From assembly GCA_037388705.1 (NCBI GenBank), contig JARRJY010000018.1:1-36609 (forward strand): a stretch of 36,609 nt of DNA. The letters are read 5' to 3'. The translations under genes and the position numbers were made by a program. Below are positions 15,697 through 24,444 of the stretch, piece by piece; position 1 is the stretch's first letter; every line of letters begins with the position of its first letter. The notes beneath the pieces are model-generated. The model ran no database searches and was not told the origin of the DNA. It saw nothing but the letters and a program-made list of their open reading frames with translations. The stretch comes from JARRJY01 sp037388705. GTDB taxonomy: Bacteria > Pseudomonadota > Gammaproteobacteria > UBA6429 > Thiohalophilaceae.

Positions 15697-16137
15697 ATGA
15701 ATATCTATGCCCTTATTATTGGTTTAATTATTGTTGCCTACGTAATTGTCAGATTTAAAAAAACAAGACTAGAAAAGACAAAATGGGCATACCCATTATT
15801 TCTAGCATCATTTCCTTTATATTATGTGGCGTTTTCTATATATGGAAATGACCTTGTTGCTCTATGGAAAGAGTTAATAGTAGGAATCATTTTCTTCTTT
15901 ATTGCCTATATAGCATATAAGTCACATCGTAAACTATCATTCGTATTAGTAGGAATTGGTTGTATCTTACATGTGGTTTATGATTTATATCATGATGTCT
16001 TTTTCATAAACACAGGGACACCTGATTGGTGGCTTGAATTTTGTGGATCAATAGACTTGGTTTTAGGATTATATCTAATTTATATAGCAGTATTGCTTCC
16101 GAATAAAGTACTAAAACAATCAAAAGAACTAGCTTGA
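15697..16137 (+). CDS. Small polytopic membrane protein (possible DUF6010)
   Basis: A 146-residue integral membrane protein with about five hydrophobic segments (NIYALIIGLIIVAYVIV, AYPLFLASFPLYYVAF, ELIVGIIFFFIAYIAY, SFVLVGIGCILHVVYDLYHD, CGSIDLVLGLYLIYIAVLL). The HVVYDLYHDVFF motif followed by PDWWLEFCGSIDLVLGLYLI recalls DUF6010 proteins; this is from memory and not certain. No function is known. The ATG at 15697 is chosen over an in-frame TTG at 15691 because a GGA lies about 9 nt ahead of it. The gene is visibly much richer in A and T than its neighbours, with many ATA and TTA codons, so recent transfer is likely. Confidence 0.75.
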   Translation: MNIYALIIGLIIVAYVIVRFKKTRLEKTKWAYPLFLASFPLYYVAFSIYGNDLVALWKELIVGIIFFFIAYIAYKSHRKLSFVLVGIGCILHVVYDLYHDVFFINTGTPDWWLEFCGSIDLVLGLYLIYIAVLLPNKVLKQSKELA

Positions 16138-16183
16138 AGATATAATTATGAATGCTCAGTTTTGGCAGAAACTAGTCATTCAT

Positions 16184-16212
16184 AAAAAAACCGCTGCTAA
16201 GACAGCGGTTTT
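16184..16212 (-). terminator. Convergent terminator (usable on both strands)
   Basis: AACCGCTG (16189-16196) with CAGCGGTT (16203-16210), 6-nt loop. The minus strand ends in seven T, the plus strand in four. It closes the Sel1 gene from the right and the DUF6010-like gene from the left. Confidence 0.88.
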
Positions 16213-16234
16213 GTACAAAGAATCTTCTACTCGA

Positions 16235-17041
16235 TTAACACGGATGATAATCCGGTCTCTGCTTCAATACTTCGATCGCAATTAACGCCTGGTTTATACC
16301 TGCTTTGGCGGACTGCTGCCACCAGCGAATCGCTTCACAGTAACTGGTTACTTTTTTCTCGCCATTAGCATACAGTGTCCCTAGATTATATTGGGCCATG
16401 GCATCACCGCTAATGGCTGCCAAACGCCACCACTTTTCAGCTTTTAACAAATCTTTTTTTACCAGTTCATTACCTGTTGCGTAGATAATACCAAGGTTAT
16501 ATTGAGAGTCCGTATTACCCTGCCTGGCAGCGCGTTCCCACCATCTCAGCGCTTTTTCAATATTAGCTAGTACCCCGTCCCCATTAGCATAGGCAACAGC
16601 AAGGTTGTGCTGTGCATGATGATAACCTTTCTCAGCAGCCTTCCTGTACCAGGATACGGCAATATTCGCATTACGCTCTACACCCAGGCCAATATCATAA
16701 ATCATACCCATATAGAACTGTGACTCGGTATGATCCTTATTGGCCAAAGGCAACAACAGACGCTTTGCCAGGTGATACTCTCCTCGTTCATAGACTTTCA
16801 TGGCATGTTGATAAACTTCGTCATGCAGGTTTGGATTAGAGGCTAAACCCTGCCCTGCTATTTCCTTGGATTGATAACCAGCCAGATGAATATTCGATCT
16901 GTTAATTGCATGGCTGTTTCCGGCTGCGAAAAGTAGCATGCTGAAAAAGATTAAACCAATGAAGAGTACCCTGTGCTTATAAGCCGTAAGAACAACAGGT
17001 TTTGCCTTGCTTTGTTTCTGGTAACGGGATTGCGGTCGCAT
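16235..17041 (-). CDS. Sel1-repeat (TPR-like) secreted or anchored protein
   Basis: A 268-residue protein with a basic N-terminus, one hydrophobic segment (VLFIGLIFFSMLLFAAG, about residues 29-45) ending near a possible signal cleavage site, then about five Sel1-like repeats of roughly 36 residues. Repeat signatures are SQFYMGMIYDIGLGVERNANIAVSWYRKAA, AQHNLAVAYANGDGV, SQYNLGIIYATGNEL and AQYNLGTLYANGEKK. Such solenoids bind other proteins, often in the periplasm. Nothing in the surroundings fixes a partner. The ribosome site is poor (AGTAGG immediately before the ATG), so the exact start is uncertain. Confidence 0.85.
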   Translation of the reverse strand: MRPQSRYQKQSKAKPVVLTAYKHRVLFIGLIFFSMLLFAAGNSHAINRSNIHLAGYQSKEIAGQGLASNPNLHDEVYQHAMKVYERGEYHLAKRLLLPLANKDHTESQFYMGMIYDIGLGVERNANIAVSWYRKAAEKGYHHAQHNLAVAYANGDGVLANIEKALRWWERAARQGNTDSQYNLGIIYATGNELVKKDLLKAEKWWRLAAISGDAMAQYNLGTLYANGEKKVTSYCEAIRWWQQSAKAGINQALIAIEVLKQRPDYHPC

Positions 17042-17156
17042 CCTACTGACCCTCGGAATGTCAATTCAGTCACATATATTAGATAACGACAAATCCCGGG
17101 GTGACTTTAGAAATCCAAATATCCCTTTTTCATCATATAGTTAGACAAATCCCAAT

Positions 17157-17184
17157 AAAAAAGGCAGGTCTTTCGACCTGCCTT
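17157..17184 (-). terminator. Terminator of the tkt-gap-pgk-pyk-fba cluster
   Basis: On the minus strand AGGCAGGTC, tetraloop GAAA, GACCTGCCT and then a T-run: a textbook intrinsic terminator 28 nt beyond the fba stop codon. Confidence 0.95.
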
Positions 17185-17211
17185 TCAGATTCCCGAATAA
17201 GCTTAAGAGGC

Positions 17212-18249
17212 TTACTTGTAGAAATCGACCATTTTCTCAAGAGAGATTGGTGTGATTTTGTCGGCGTTACCTGCGCAACCGAAGGCTTCGAAACGTGCTT
17301 TACAGATTTCTTTCATTGCCGTGGTAGATTCCTTGAGGAATTTACGTGGGTCAAAGTTGCTTGGATTTTCAGCCATGTGGCGGCGAATCGCACCGGTAGA
17401 AGCCATGCGCAGGTCAGTATCGATGTTTACCTTACGTACACCAGACTTGATACCTTCGGCAATTTCTTCAACAGGTACACCGTAAGTTTCACCCATATCA
17501 CCACCAAACTTGTTGATGATTTCCAACCAGTCCTGAGGCACTGAAGATGAACCGTGCATTACCAGGTGCGTGTCAGGAATAACCGCGTGGATTTCCTTGA
17601 TACGGTCAATACGCAGAACTGCACCGGTAGGTGGCTTGGTGAACTTGTAAGCACCGTGAGATGTACCGATGGCAATTGCCAGAGCATCAACACCAGTTTT
17701 TTCAACGAAGTCTTTAGCTTCCTGGGGATCAGTTAACAGTTGATCCATATCCAGTTTGCCTTCGGCGCCATGACCATCTTCTTCACCCATTTCACCGGTT
17801 TCCAGTGAACCCAGGCAACCCAGTTCACCTTCAACGGATACACCACCAGCGTGAGCCATTTTTACAACTTCACTTGTGACGTCTACGTTGTATTCATAGC
17901 TAGAAGGGGTTTTCATATCAGCCATCAGTGAACCATCCATCATCACTGATGAAAAGCCAGACTGGATAGAGCGCAGACATACAGCTGGCTCAGAACCATG
18001 GTCCTGATGCATTACCACGGGAATGTGTGGGTATTGTTCCAGGGCAGCTGTAATCAGGTGACGCAGGAATGGTTCGCCTGCATAAGATCGTGCACCGGCA
18101 GAACCCTGCATGATTACCGGACTGTTACATTCGTCCGCGGCCTGCATGATTGCATGCACCTGTTCCATGTTGTTTACATTAAATGCTGGCATGCCGTAAT
18201 CATTTTCAGCAGCATGATCCAGTAATTGACGAAGTGAAATTAGGGCCAT
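17212..18249 (-). CDS. fba: Class II fructose-1,6-bisphosphate aldolase, Calvin-cycle subtype
   Basis: A 345-residue class II aldolase that condenses dihydroxyacetone phosphate with glyceraldehyde-3-phosphate (or erythrose-4-phosphate, giving sedoheptulose bisphosphate). Zinc-site and active-site motifs are VVMHQDHG, SVMMDGS, VSVEGELGCLGSLETGEM and THLVMHGSSSVP. The start at 18249 has a perfect AGGAGG 6 nt upstream, which excludes an earlier in-frame Met at 18267. It is the last gene of a minus-strand cluster with tkt, gap, pgk and pyk and is followed by a strong terminator. The set covers several reactions of the Calvin cycle beyond RuBisCO. Confidence 0.97.
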   Translation of the reverse strand: MALISLRQLLDHAAENDYGMPAFNVNNMEQVHAIMQAADECNSPVIMQGSAGARSYAGEPFLRHLITAALEQYPHIPVVMHQDHGSEPAVCLRSIQSGFSSVMMDGSLMADMKTPSSYEYNVDVTSEVVKMAHAGGVSVEGELGCLGSLETGEMGEEDGHGAEGKLDMDQLLTDPQEAKDFVEKTGVDALAIAIGTSHGAYKFTKPPTGAVLRIDRIKEIHAVIPDTHLVMHGSSSVPQDWLEIINKFGGDMGETYGVPVEEIAEGIKSGVRKVNIDTDLRMASTGAIRRHMAENPSNFDPRKFLKESTTAMKEICKARFEAFGCAGNADKITPISLEKMVDFYK

Positions 18250-18312
18250 GTTAGACCTCCTTCCCAAGTTAGTTTTCTAAAATACTTTAATAAAATTAAA
18301 TGGTGTAAAACC

Positions 18313-19755
18313 TTATCCCGAATTGGCTTCCATTTCGCCAACCCGAACAATTTTCATGGCATTGGTGCCGCCAAGGACGCCCATCAGGTCGCCCTTGGTA
18401 ATAATAACCAGATCACCATCCCGTACTGCTCCGCGACGCAGTAATTCATCGATGGCTTCGCGATTAATTTCCGCATGATCTTTAGTGTTAACCTCAAAAC
18501 TTACCGGGTAAACACCACGATACAGGGTCACCTTTCTACGCGTCTCTACATGGCTCGTCAAGGCATAGATGGGGATGCCTGAGCTGATACGTGACATCCA
18601 CAAGGCGGTTGAACCTGATTCAGTCAACGCAGCAATCGCTTTAACACCCAAGTGGTTAGCGGTATACATGGTGGCCATCGCCACCGCTTCATCAATATGT
18701 TCAAACTCGGTATTGATACGGTGATCGGACTTGGTGACCTGACGTGATTTTTCAGCTTCTACACAAATCCGATCCATTGCCGCAATCACTTTATCCGGAT
18801 ACTTGCCACTGGCGGTTTCCGCAGAAAGCATCACCGCGTCGGTACCATCCAGTACGGCATTGGCCACATCAAAGACTTCTGCACGGGTTGGAATATGACT
18901 GTGAATCATGGATTCCATCATTTGTGTTGCGGTTATCGCAACCTTATTCATGCGGCGTGCTTTACGAATCAGATCTTTTTGTACTGGTGGTAACGCGGCA
19001 TCACCAATTTCTACACCCAGGTCACCACGGGCAATCATGATGACATCAGAAGCCTCGATAATTTCTTCAGCTTTTTCTAATGCATCTGCACGTTCTATCT
19101 TTGCCACAATAGCCGCATGGCCACCTGCTGCCCGCATCAATTCACGGGCCTCGTTTACATCCTCAGCTGAACGCGGGAATGAAACCGCCAGGTAGTCCGC
19201 CTGCATTGCTGCTGCTGTTTTAATGTCTTCACGATCTTTGGATGTCAGTGCCGGTGCAGAGAGCCCACCACCCTGTTTGTTCAGTCCTTTACGGTCAGAC
19301 AGCTCACCGCCCTGAACAACACGACAGTTCACGGCGGTACCTTCTACGTTGTCTACCCAGAGAACAATGCGTCCATCATCCAGTAACAGGGTATCGCCTC
19401 GGCTAACATCTTCAGGCAGATCTTTATAAGCCATGCCCACAACTTCATGATTCCCACCTTTTGGATCATGAGCTGTATCCAGCGTGAACATTTCACCTTC
19501 CTTCAGGTGAACTTTTTGATCTTTAAATCGTTCAATGCGGATTTTTGGACCCTGCAGGTCGCACAATACGCCTACCTGCCGTCCATGTGCCCTTGCACGA
19601 TTACGCATCTGTTCTGCGCGTTCAATATGTTCTTCCGCGGTTCCATGGGAAAAGTTGACGCGAACCACATCAACACCGGCTTCAATAATTTTATCGAGCA
19701 TCTTGGCATCGCTCGTCGCCGGACCTAATGTAGCTATGATTTTAGTTCGTCTCAT
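18313..19755 (-). CDS. pyk: Pyruvate kinase
   Basis: A 480-residue pyruvate kinase (PEP + ADP to pyruvate + ATP). It has the barrel motifs RRTKIIATLGPAT, VRVNFSHGT, CDLQGPKIR, VAKIERADALE, MIARGDLGVEI, ITATQMMESMI and TRAEVFDVANAVLDGTDAVMLSAETASG. The C-terminal allosteric domain is complete. It lies between pgk and fba in a cluster otherwise made of Calvin-cycle enzymes, which gives an exit from the cycle toward pyruvate. No clear ribosome site precedes the ATG; the region upstream is a stable hairpin in the pgk-pyk gap. Confidence 0.97.
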   Translation of the reverse strand: MRRTKIIATLGPATSDAKMLDKIIEAGVDVVRVNFSHGTAEEHIERAEQMRNRARAHGRQVGVLCDLQGPKIRIERFKDQKVHLKEGEMFTLDTAHDPKGGNHEVVGMAYKDLPEDVSRGDTLLLDDGRIVLWVDNVEGTAVNCRVVQGGELSDRKGLNKQGGGLSAPALTSKDREDIKTAAAMQADYLAVSFPRSAEDVNEARELMRAAGGHAAIVAKIERADALEKAEEIIEASDVIMIARGDLGVEIGDAALPPVQKDLIRKARRMNKVAITATQMMESMIHSHIPTRAEVFDVANAVLDGTDAVMLSAETASGKYPDKVIAAMDRICVEAEKSRQVTKSDHRINTEFEHIDEAVAMATMYTANHLGVKAIAALTESGSTALWMSRISSGIPIYALTSHVETRRKVTLYRGVYPVSFEVNTKDHAEINREAIDELLRRGAVRDGDLVIITKGDLMGVLGGTNAMKIVRVGEMEANSG

Positions 19756-19773
19756 GACGCTTTAAAGCATTAC

Positions 19774-19794
19774 GCGGAAGTACTTCTTCCGCGA
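19774..19794 (-). promoter_or_regulatory. Hairpin between pgk and pyk
   Basis: CGCGGAAG-TACTT-CTTCCGCG is an 8-bp GC-rich stem with a 5-nt loop and no T-tract. It lies in the 50-nt gap between two co-directional genes, so differential mRNA stability or processing is the likely role. Confidence 0.55.
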
Positions 19795-19805
19795 AATTGA
19801 TATTG

Positions 19806-20984
19806 TTACTTGGCTCTTTCTTCAAGCATTGCTACAGCTGGCAGGGTTTTGCCTTCCAGGTATTCCAGGAACGCACCACCTGCTGTAGAAATATATGATA
19901 CCTTGTCGTAGATATCGTATTTCTGAATTGCTGCAATAGTGTCACCACCACCTGCCAGGCTGAAACCATCAGCATTGGCAATTGCCATGGAAACCGTCTT
20001 GGTGCCTTCACCAAACTGGTCAAATTCAAATACACCAACCGGACCATTCCAGACAATAGTTCCGGCCTTGGAAATAATATCTGCCAGTTCTTTTGCTGAA
20101 TCTGGACCAATATCGAAAATCATCTCATCGTCAGTCACTTCATCAGCTTTTTTCAGAACCGCAGGTTCATTTTCATCAAAGTTCTTGCCAACCACAACGT
20201 CAGTAGCAATTGGAATATTTGCACCACGCGCTTTCATTTTTTCAATCAGCGCCTTGGCAGTATCCACCAGGTCATCTTCACATAGAGATTTTCCAACAGG
20301 GTGTCCCGTGGCTTTTAAGAAGGTGTTTGCAATACCGCCACCCACGACCAGCTGGTCAACTTTTTCAGACAATGCTTCTAAAACTGTTAGCTTGGTAGAC
20401 ACTTTTGAACCACCCACGATAGCCACCATAGGGCGCGCCGGGTTTGCCAGTGCTTTTGCCAAATTATCCAGCTCGTCTGCTAACAACAGACCCGCACAGG
20501 CAGTCGGTGCGAATTTGCCTGCGCCATGTGTTGAAGCCTGGGCACGGTGAGCGGTACCGAAGGCATCCATTACAAATACGTCACATAGTGCAGCGTATTT
20601 TTTCGCTAATGCTTCGTCATCTTTCTTTTCACCGGCGTTAAAGCGAACGTTTTCTAAAAGAACACACTCGCCTTCAGCAACTTCCGGGGCATTATCCAGG
20701 TAATCTTTTATTAAACGTACTTCTTTACCCAGCTTGGCTGACATATCAGCGGCGATAGGTGCCATGGAGTTTTCTTCATCAGCCTTGCCTTCTTCAGGAC
20801 GACCGCGGTGAGACATGACCATCACCTTGGCACCCGCTTTCATGCAGTGCTCAATCGTTGGCATTGAAGCCGTGATACGTGCATCGGATGTTACTTTGCC
20901 ATCCTTTACAGGTACGTTTAAGTCAGCGCGGATCAGTACACGCTTGCCAGCCAGATCAAGATCAGTCAGCTTGATAAAAGACAT
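19806..20984 (-). CDS. pgk: Phosphoglycerate kinase
   Basis: A 392-residue phosphoglycerate kinase, phosphorylating 3-phosphoglycerate in the Calvin direction. Signature segments are GKRVLIRADLNVPVKDG, MVMSHRGRPEEG, LLENVRFNAGEKK, VMDAFGTAHRAQAST, VAIVGGSKVSTKL and the nucleotide loop IVWNGPVGVFEFDQF with SLAGGGDTIAAI. AGGAG lies 9 nt upstream of the ATG. It lies between gap and pyk on the minus strand; the gap-pgk spacer contains a 21-bp inverted repeat. Confidence 0.98.
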   Translation of the reverse strand: MSFIKLTDLDLAGKRVLIRADLNVPVKDGKVTSDARITASMPTIEHCMKAGAKVMVMSHRGRPEEGKADEENSMAPIAADMSAKLGKEVRLIKDYLDNAPEVAEGECVLLENVRFNAGEKKDDEALAKKYAALCDVFVMDAFGTAHRAQASTHGAGKFAPTACAGLLLADELDNLAKALANPARPMVAIVGGSKVSTKLTVLEALSEKVDQLVVGGGIANTFLKATGHPVGKSLCEDDLVDTAKALIEKMKARGANIPIATDVVVGKNFDENEPAVLKKADEVTDDEMIFDIGPDSAKELADIISKAGTIVWNGPVGVFEFDQFGEGTKTVSMAIANADGFSLAGGGDTIAAIQKYDIYDKVSYISTAGGAFLEYLEGKTLPAVAMLEERAK

Positions 20985-21012
20985 GTTTGTAACTCCTAAA
21001 AGAATTTCAATA

Positions 21013-21066
21013 TTTAAAATGTTTAGTTAAACCTTTTACAAGTTTGGCTTAACTAAACATTTTAAA
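21013..21066 (-). repeat. Long AT-rich inverted repeat between gap and pgk
   Basis: An 18-bp perfect inverted repeat (21013-21030 with 21049-21066) extends to 21 bp with ACC/GGC (one G-U), around a 12-nt loop. It is AT-rich, with no T-tract at its 3' end on the minus strand. It lies about 30 nt upstream of the pgk ATG. An RNase III target or stabiliser fits best; a small mobile repeat is the alternative. Confidence 0.7.
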
Positions 21067-21073
21067 GAAGACA

Positions 21074-21096
21074 GGGCGAGCAAAGCTCACCCTGAC
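21074..21096 (-). terminator. Hairpin just after gap
   Basis: On the minus strand CAGGGTGAGC, TTT, GCTCGCCCTG (10 bp, one G-U) followed by TCTTCTTT. The T-run is interrupted, so partial termination or 3'-end protection of gap mRNA is likely. Confidence 0.55.
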
Positions 21097-21111
21097 AACT
21101 TTTTATGCAAC

Positions 21112-22116
21112 TTAGTTGGCAGCGACGTGCTCAACGAAACGCATCATGTTACAGGTGTAACCGTATTCGTTGTCGTACCAGCTAACCAGCTTAACGAAAG
21201 TGCCATCCAGCGCGATACCCGCTTCTGCATCAAAGATTGAAGAGTAGCCAACACCACGGAAGTCAGTTGAAACCACTTTCTCGTCTGTATAACCCAGAGT
21301 CTTAGAAATGTCGCCATTTTCTGAAGCATCTTTCATTGCAGCACAGATATCTTCGTATGAAGCTTCACTGTTCAGTTCAACAGTCAGGTCAACAACAGAA
21401 ACGTCTGAAGTTGGTACACGGAAAGCCATACCAGTCAGTTTGCCGTTCAGTTCTGGCAGTACAACGCCCACTGCTTTAGCAGCACCGGTTGAAGATGGAA
21501 TGATGTTTTCCAGGATACCACGACCACCGCGCCAGTCTTTCTGAGAAGGACCGTCTACAGTTTTCTGGGTAGCCGTTGCAGCGTGAACAGTTGTCATCAG
21601 GCCACGCTTGATGCCCCACTTGTCATTAATAACTTTGGCCATTGGAGCCAGGCAGTTAGTAGTACAGGAAGCAGCAGAAACAATTGACTGACCAGCATAA
21701 GTGTCATGGTTAACACCGTATACGAACATTGGTGTACCATCTTTTGAAGGTGCTGACATAACAACTTTCTTCGCGCCAGCATCGATGTGCTTCTGACAAC
21801 CTTCTTCAGTTAAGAAGAAACCAGTACAATCGATAACGATATCTGCACCAACGTCACCCCATTTCAGATCAGCAGGATCACGTTCTGCAGTCAGGCGAAT
21901 TTTTTTGCCATCAACGATCATGGCACCAGCTTCAGCAGAAACTTCACCACCAAAACGACCGTGTACTGAATCGTATTTCAGCATGTATGCCAGGTAATCT
22001 GCATCTAACAGATCGTTAATACCAACGATTTCAATGTCTTTGAATTCGTTATAAACGGCACGGAATACCATACGACCGATACGGCCGAAACCATTAATAC
22101 CGACTTTAATAGCCAT
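21112..22116 (-). CDS. gap: Glyceraldehyde-3-phosphate dehydrogenase
   Basis: A 334-residue type I GAPDH, working in the reducing direction during CO2 fixation. The N-terminal Rossmann motif is VGINGFGRIGRMVFRA; the catalytic Cys lies in SAASCTTNCLAPM near residue 155, with its His partner in the downstream MTTVHAATATQ segment. The C-terminal WYDNEYGYTCNMMRFVEHVA is complete. GGAG precedes the ATG. Codon use is as biased as in cbbL, implying high expression. It lies between tkt and pgk. Confidence 0.98.
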   Translation of the reverse strand: MAIKVGINGFGRIGRMVFRAVYNEFKDIEIVGINDLLDADYLAYMLKYDSVHGRFGGEVSAEAGAMIVDGKKIRLTAERDPADLKWGDVGADIVIDCTGFFLTEEGCQKHIDAGAKKVVMSAPSKDGTPMFVYGVNHDTYAGQSIVSAASCTTNCLAPMAKVINDKWGIKRGLMTTVHAATATQKTVDGPSQKDWRGGRGILENIIPSSTGAAKAVGVVLPELNGKLTGMAFRVPTSDVSVVDLTVELNSEASYEDICAAMKDASENGDISKTLGYTDEKVVSTDFRGVGYSSIFDAEAGIALDGTFVKLVSWYDNEYGYTCNMMRFVEHVAAN

Positions 22117-22156
22117 GTTTATTCTCCATTACACTCTTATAAAGTTAAAACTTAAA

Positions 22157-24130
22157 TTACAAAACTGATTCAACAGCTTTAACAACATTTTCAGTTGTAA
22201 AGCCAAATTCTTTAAACAGTTCACCGGCAGGTGCGGATTCACCGAAGCGATCAATACCTACAACGACATCGGCGTACTTATACCAGCCACCAGTCGCTGC
22301 AGCCTCAACAACAACAGTTGGAATTGCTTCACCCAGAACAGCAGTCTGGTAAGCATCATCCTGTGCTTCGAAGGCATCAACAGAAGGCATGGAAACGACA
22401 CGTATGTTTTTACCACTCATGGCTTCAGCTGCTTCTACTGCCAGCGCAACTTCTGAACCGGTCGCGATGATCACCGCATCAGGTGTACCGTCACAATCTT
22501 TCAGGATGTAACCACCTTTACGAATATCCGCAATCTGTGCATCAGTGCGTGTTTGATGTGGCAGACCCTGACGAGAGAAGATCAGGCAGGTAGGACCGTC
22601 TTTACGTTCAGCAGCCATCGCCCATGAAACAGCAGATTCGACGGCGTCACAGGGACGCCATACTGCCATGTTAGGAATCAGACGCATGGTAGGAATCTGT
22701 TCGATCGGCTGGTGAGTTGGACCATCTTCACCCAGACCAATTGAGTCATGCGTATAAACAAAGATGCTTTGAATCTTCATTAATGCTGCCATACGCAGTG
22801 CATTACGTGCGTATTCAGAGAACATCAGGAAAGTCGCACCGAAAGGAATTAAACCGCCGTGCAGTGCAATACCATTCATAATGGCAGACATTCCAAACTC
22901 ACGCACACCGTAGCGAACGTAGTTAGAAACTTCATTGGCATCCATTGGTTTATAACCGGACCATTCCGTCAGGTTTGAACAACCAAGGTCTGCAGAACCA
23001 CCAAACAGTTCAGGCAGAACCGGTGAGTATGCTTCGATAGAGGCCAATGACGCCTGGCGGGTCGCAGGGCTCTTGGCTTCATCATTAACCTGCGCGACGT
23101 ATGCTGCAGATTTTTCTGCCCAGTCAGCTGGTAGATCACCATTCATGCGACGTTCAAATTCAGCTGCCAGTTCAGGATAATCTTTCTTATAAGCTTCGAA
23201 TTTTTCATTCCAGGCTTTCTCGGCAGCTGCGCCTTTTTCTTTCGCGTCCCAACCGTGATAAACATCAGCAGGTACTTCGAAAGGACCGTGATCCCAACCC
23301 AGTGCTGCCTTGGTCAGGTTGATTTCTTCTTCACCTAATGGCGCACCGTGACAGGCGTGAGAACCCGCCTTATTTGGAGAACCAAAACCGATCGTGGTTT
23401 TACAGCAAATCATTGTAGGCTTATCTGTCATCGCTTTCGCTGTTTCGATAGCCTTTTGAATAGCTTCAGGATCGTGACCATCGACATCAGCAATAACATG
23501 CCAGCCGTAAGCTTCAAAACGTGCCGGGGTATTATCTGTAAACCAGCCTTCAACGTGACCATCGATAGAAATACCGTTGTCATCCCAGAAAGCGATCAGT
23601 TTTCCAAGGCCTAAAGTGCCAGCCAGTGAACAGGCTTCATGAGAAATACCTTCCATCAGACAGCCATCACCCAGGAATACATAAGTGTGGTGATCAACGA
23701 TGTTGTGGCCCTTCTGGTTGAATTGACCTGCTAACGCTTTTTCAGCAATCGCCATGCCAACGCCGTTGGTAATTCCCTGGCCCAGGGGACCCGTCGTGGT
23801 TTCAACGCCCGGTGCATAACCATACTCAGGATGACCCGGTGTTTTTGAATGCAGTTGACGGAATTGCTTCAGATCGTCCAAAGACAGATTGTAACCAGTC
23901 AGGTGCAATAATGAATAAATCAGCATAGAGCCATGGCCGTTGGACAGAACAAAACGATCACGGTTGGCCCACTTAGGATTAGCCGGGTTGTGGCTCATGT
24001 GGTCGTTCCACAGGACTTCTGCGATATCGGCCATACCCATAGGCGCACCAGGATGGCCAGAGTTTGCTTTTTGTACCGCATCCATACTCAGCGCACGAAT
24101 AGCATTGGCAAGGTTTCTACGAGCTGACAT
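22157..24130 (-). CDS. tkt: Transketolase
   Basis: A 657-residue thiamine-diphosphate enzyme moving two-carbon units between sugar phosphates in the Calvin and pentose-phosphate cycles. It opens with RRNLANAIRALSMDAVQKANSGHPGAPMG, has GPLGQGITNGVGMAIAEK and the ThDP/Mg motif FLGDGCLMEGISHEA (near residue 150), and then the Pyr domain with THDSIGLGEDGPTHQPIEQ. AGGAG lies about 8 nt upstream of the ATG. It is the first gene of the minus-strand tkt-gap-pgk-pyk-fba cluster and has an unusually long, structured 360-nt upstream region. Confidence 0.98.
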   Translation of the reverse strand: MSARRNLANAIRALSMDAVQKANSGHPGAPMGMADIAEVLWNDHMSHNPANPKWANRDRFVLSNGHGSMLIYSLLHLTGYNLSLDDLKQFRQLHSKTPGHPEYGYAPGVETTTGPLGQGITNGVGMAIAEKALAGQFNQKGHNIVDHHTYVFLGDGCLMEGISHEACSLAGTLGLGKLIAFWDDNGISIDGHVEGWFTDNTPARFEAYGWHVIADVDGHDPEAIQKAIETAKAMTDKPTMICCKTTIGFGSPNKAGSHACHGAPLGEEEINLTKAALGWDHGPFEVPADVYHGWDAKEKGAAAEKAWNEKFEAYKKDYPELAAEFERRMNGDLPADWAEKSAAYVAQVNDEAKSPATRQASLASIEAYSPVLPELFGGSADLGCSNLTEWSGYKPMDANEVSNYVRYGVREFGMSAIMNGIALHGGLIPFGATFLMFSEYARNALRMAALMKIQSIFVYTHDSIGLGEDGPTHQPIEQIPTMRLIPNMAVWRPCDAVESAVSWAMAAERKDGPTCLIFSRQGLPHQTRTDAQIADIRKGGYILKDCDGTPDAVIIATGSEVALAVEAAEAMSGKNIRVVSMPSVDAFEAQDDAYQTAVLGEAIPTVVVEAAATGGWYKYADVVVGIDRFGESAPAGELFKEFGFTTENVVKAVESVL

Positions 24131-24164
24131 AGGTCACTCCTTTAATTCAAAAAATAAAAAACTG

Positions 24165-24232
24165 TTGTGGCTTTTTCCTGGTATGCAGGAAAAATACCTC
24201 CCTGGGTATGCGCTACTCAGTGCACACCACAA
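24165..24232 (-). ncRNA. Candidate cloverleaf-like leader RNA ahead of tkt
   Basis: An outer stem TTGTGG/CCACAA (24165-24170 with 24227-24232) encloses three adjacent hairpins: 24172-24179 with 24187-24194 (8 bp), 24195-24198 with 24205-24208 (4 bp), and 24209-24213 with 24222-24226 (5 bp, one G-U). Only one base at the junction is unpaired. On the minus strand it is followed by a T-tract (TTTTTTATTTTTT), so it could act as an attenuator. It is not a tRNA: there is no T-loop, CCA or anticodon arm geometry. Confidence 0.45.
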
Positions 24233-24444
24233 GGTGAATTCTGTCTGTTTGCTACGGGATCCCGCTGTTGGATTGCCTGGTTTTGTGGCCAGCTACAGCT
24301 CCGGAATTTCCTCCCCGTATGACGAGCCGGCAATTGTCCCATTTTTTACTGCCAACGAGCAAGGGCAGACAAGGGGCAAATCAACGGGTAATAAAGCGTG
24401 TTAGCTGGCAAATAAACTAAATTTATTTTACTTTTCAGAGTATT

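Noticed and set aside
24165..24232. tRNA gene in the tkt leader because of its cloverleaf shape
   Set aside because: Arm lengths are wrong, there is no TTC loop, no 7-nt anticodon loop and no acceptor stem of 7 bp.
23940..24404. A 154-codon plus-strand ORF overlapping the start of tkt
   Set aside because: It is antisense to tkt and its leader, and it resembles no protein family.
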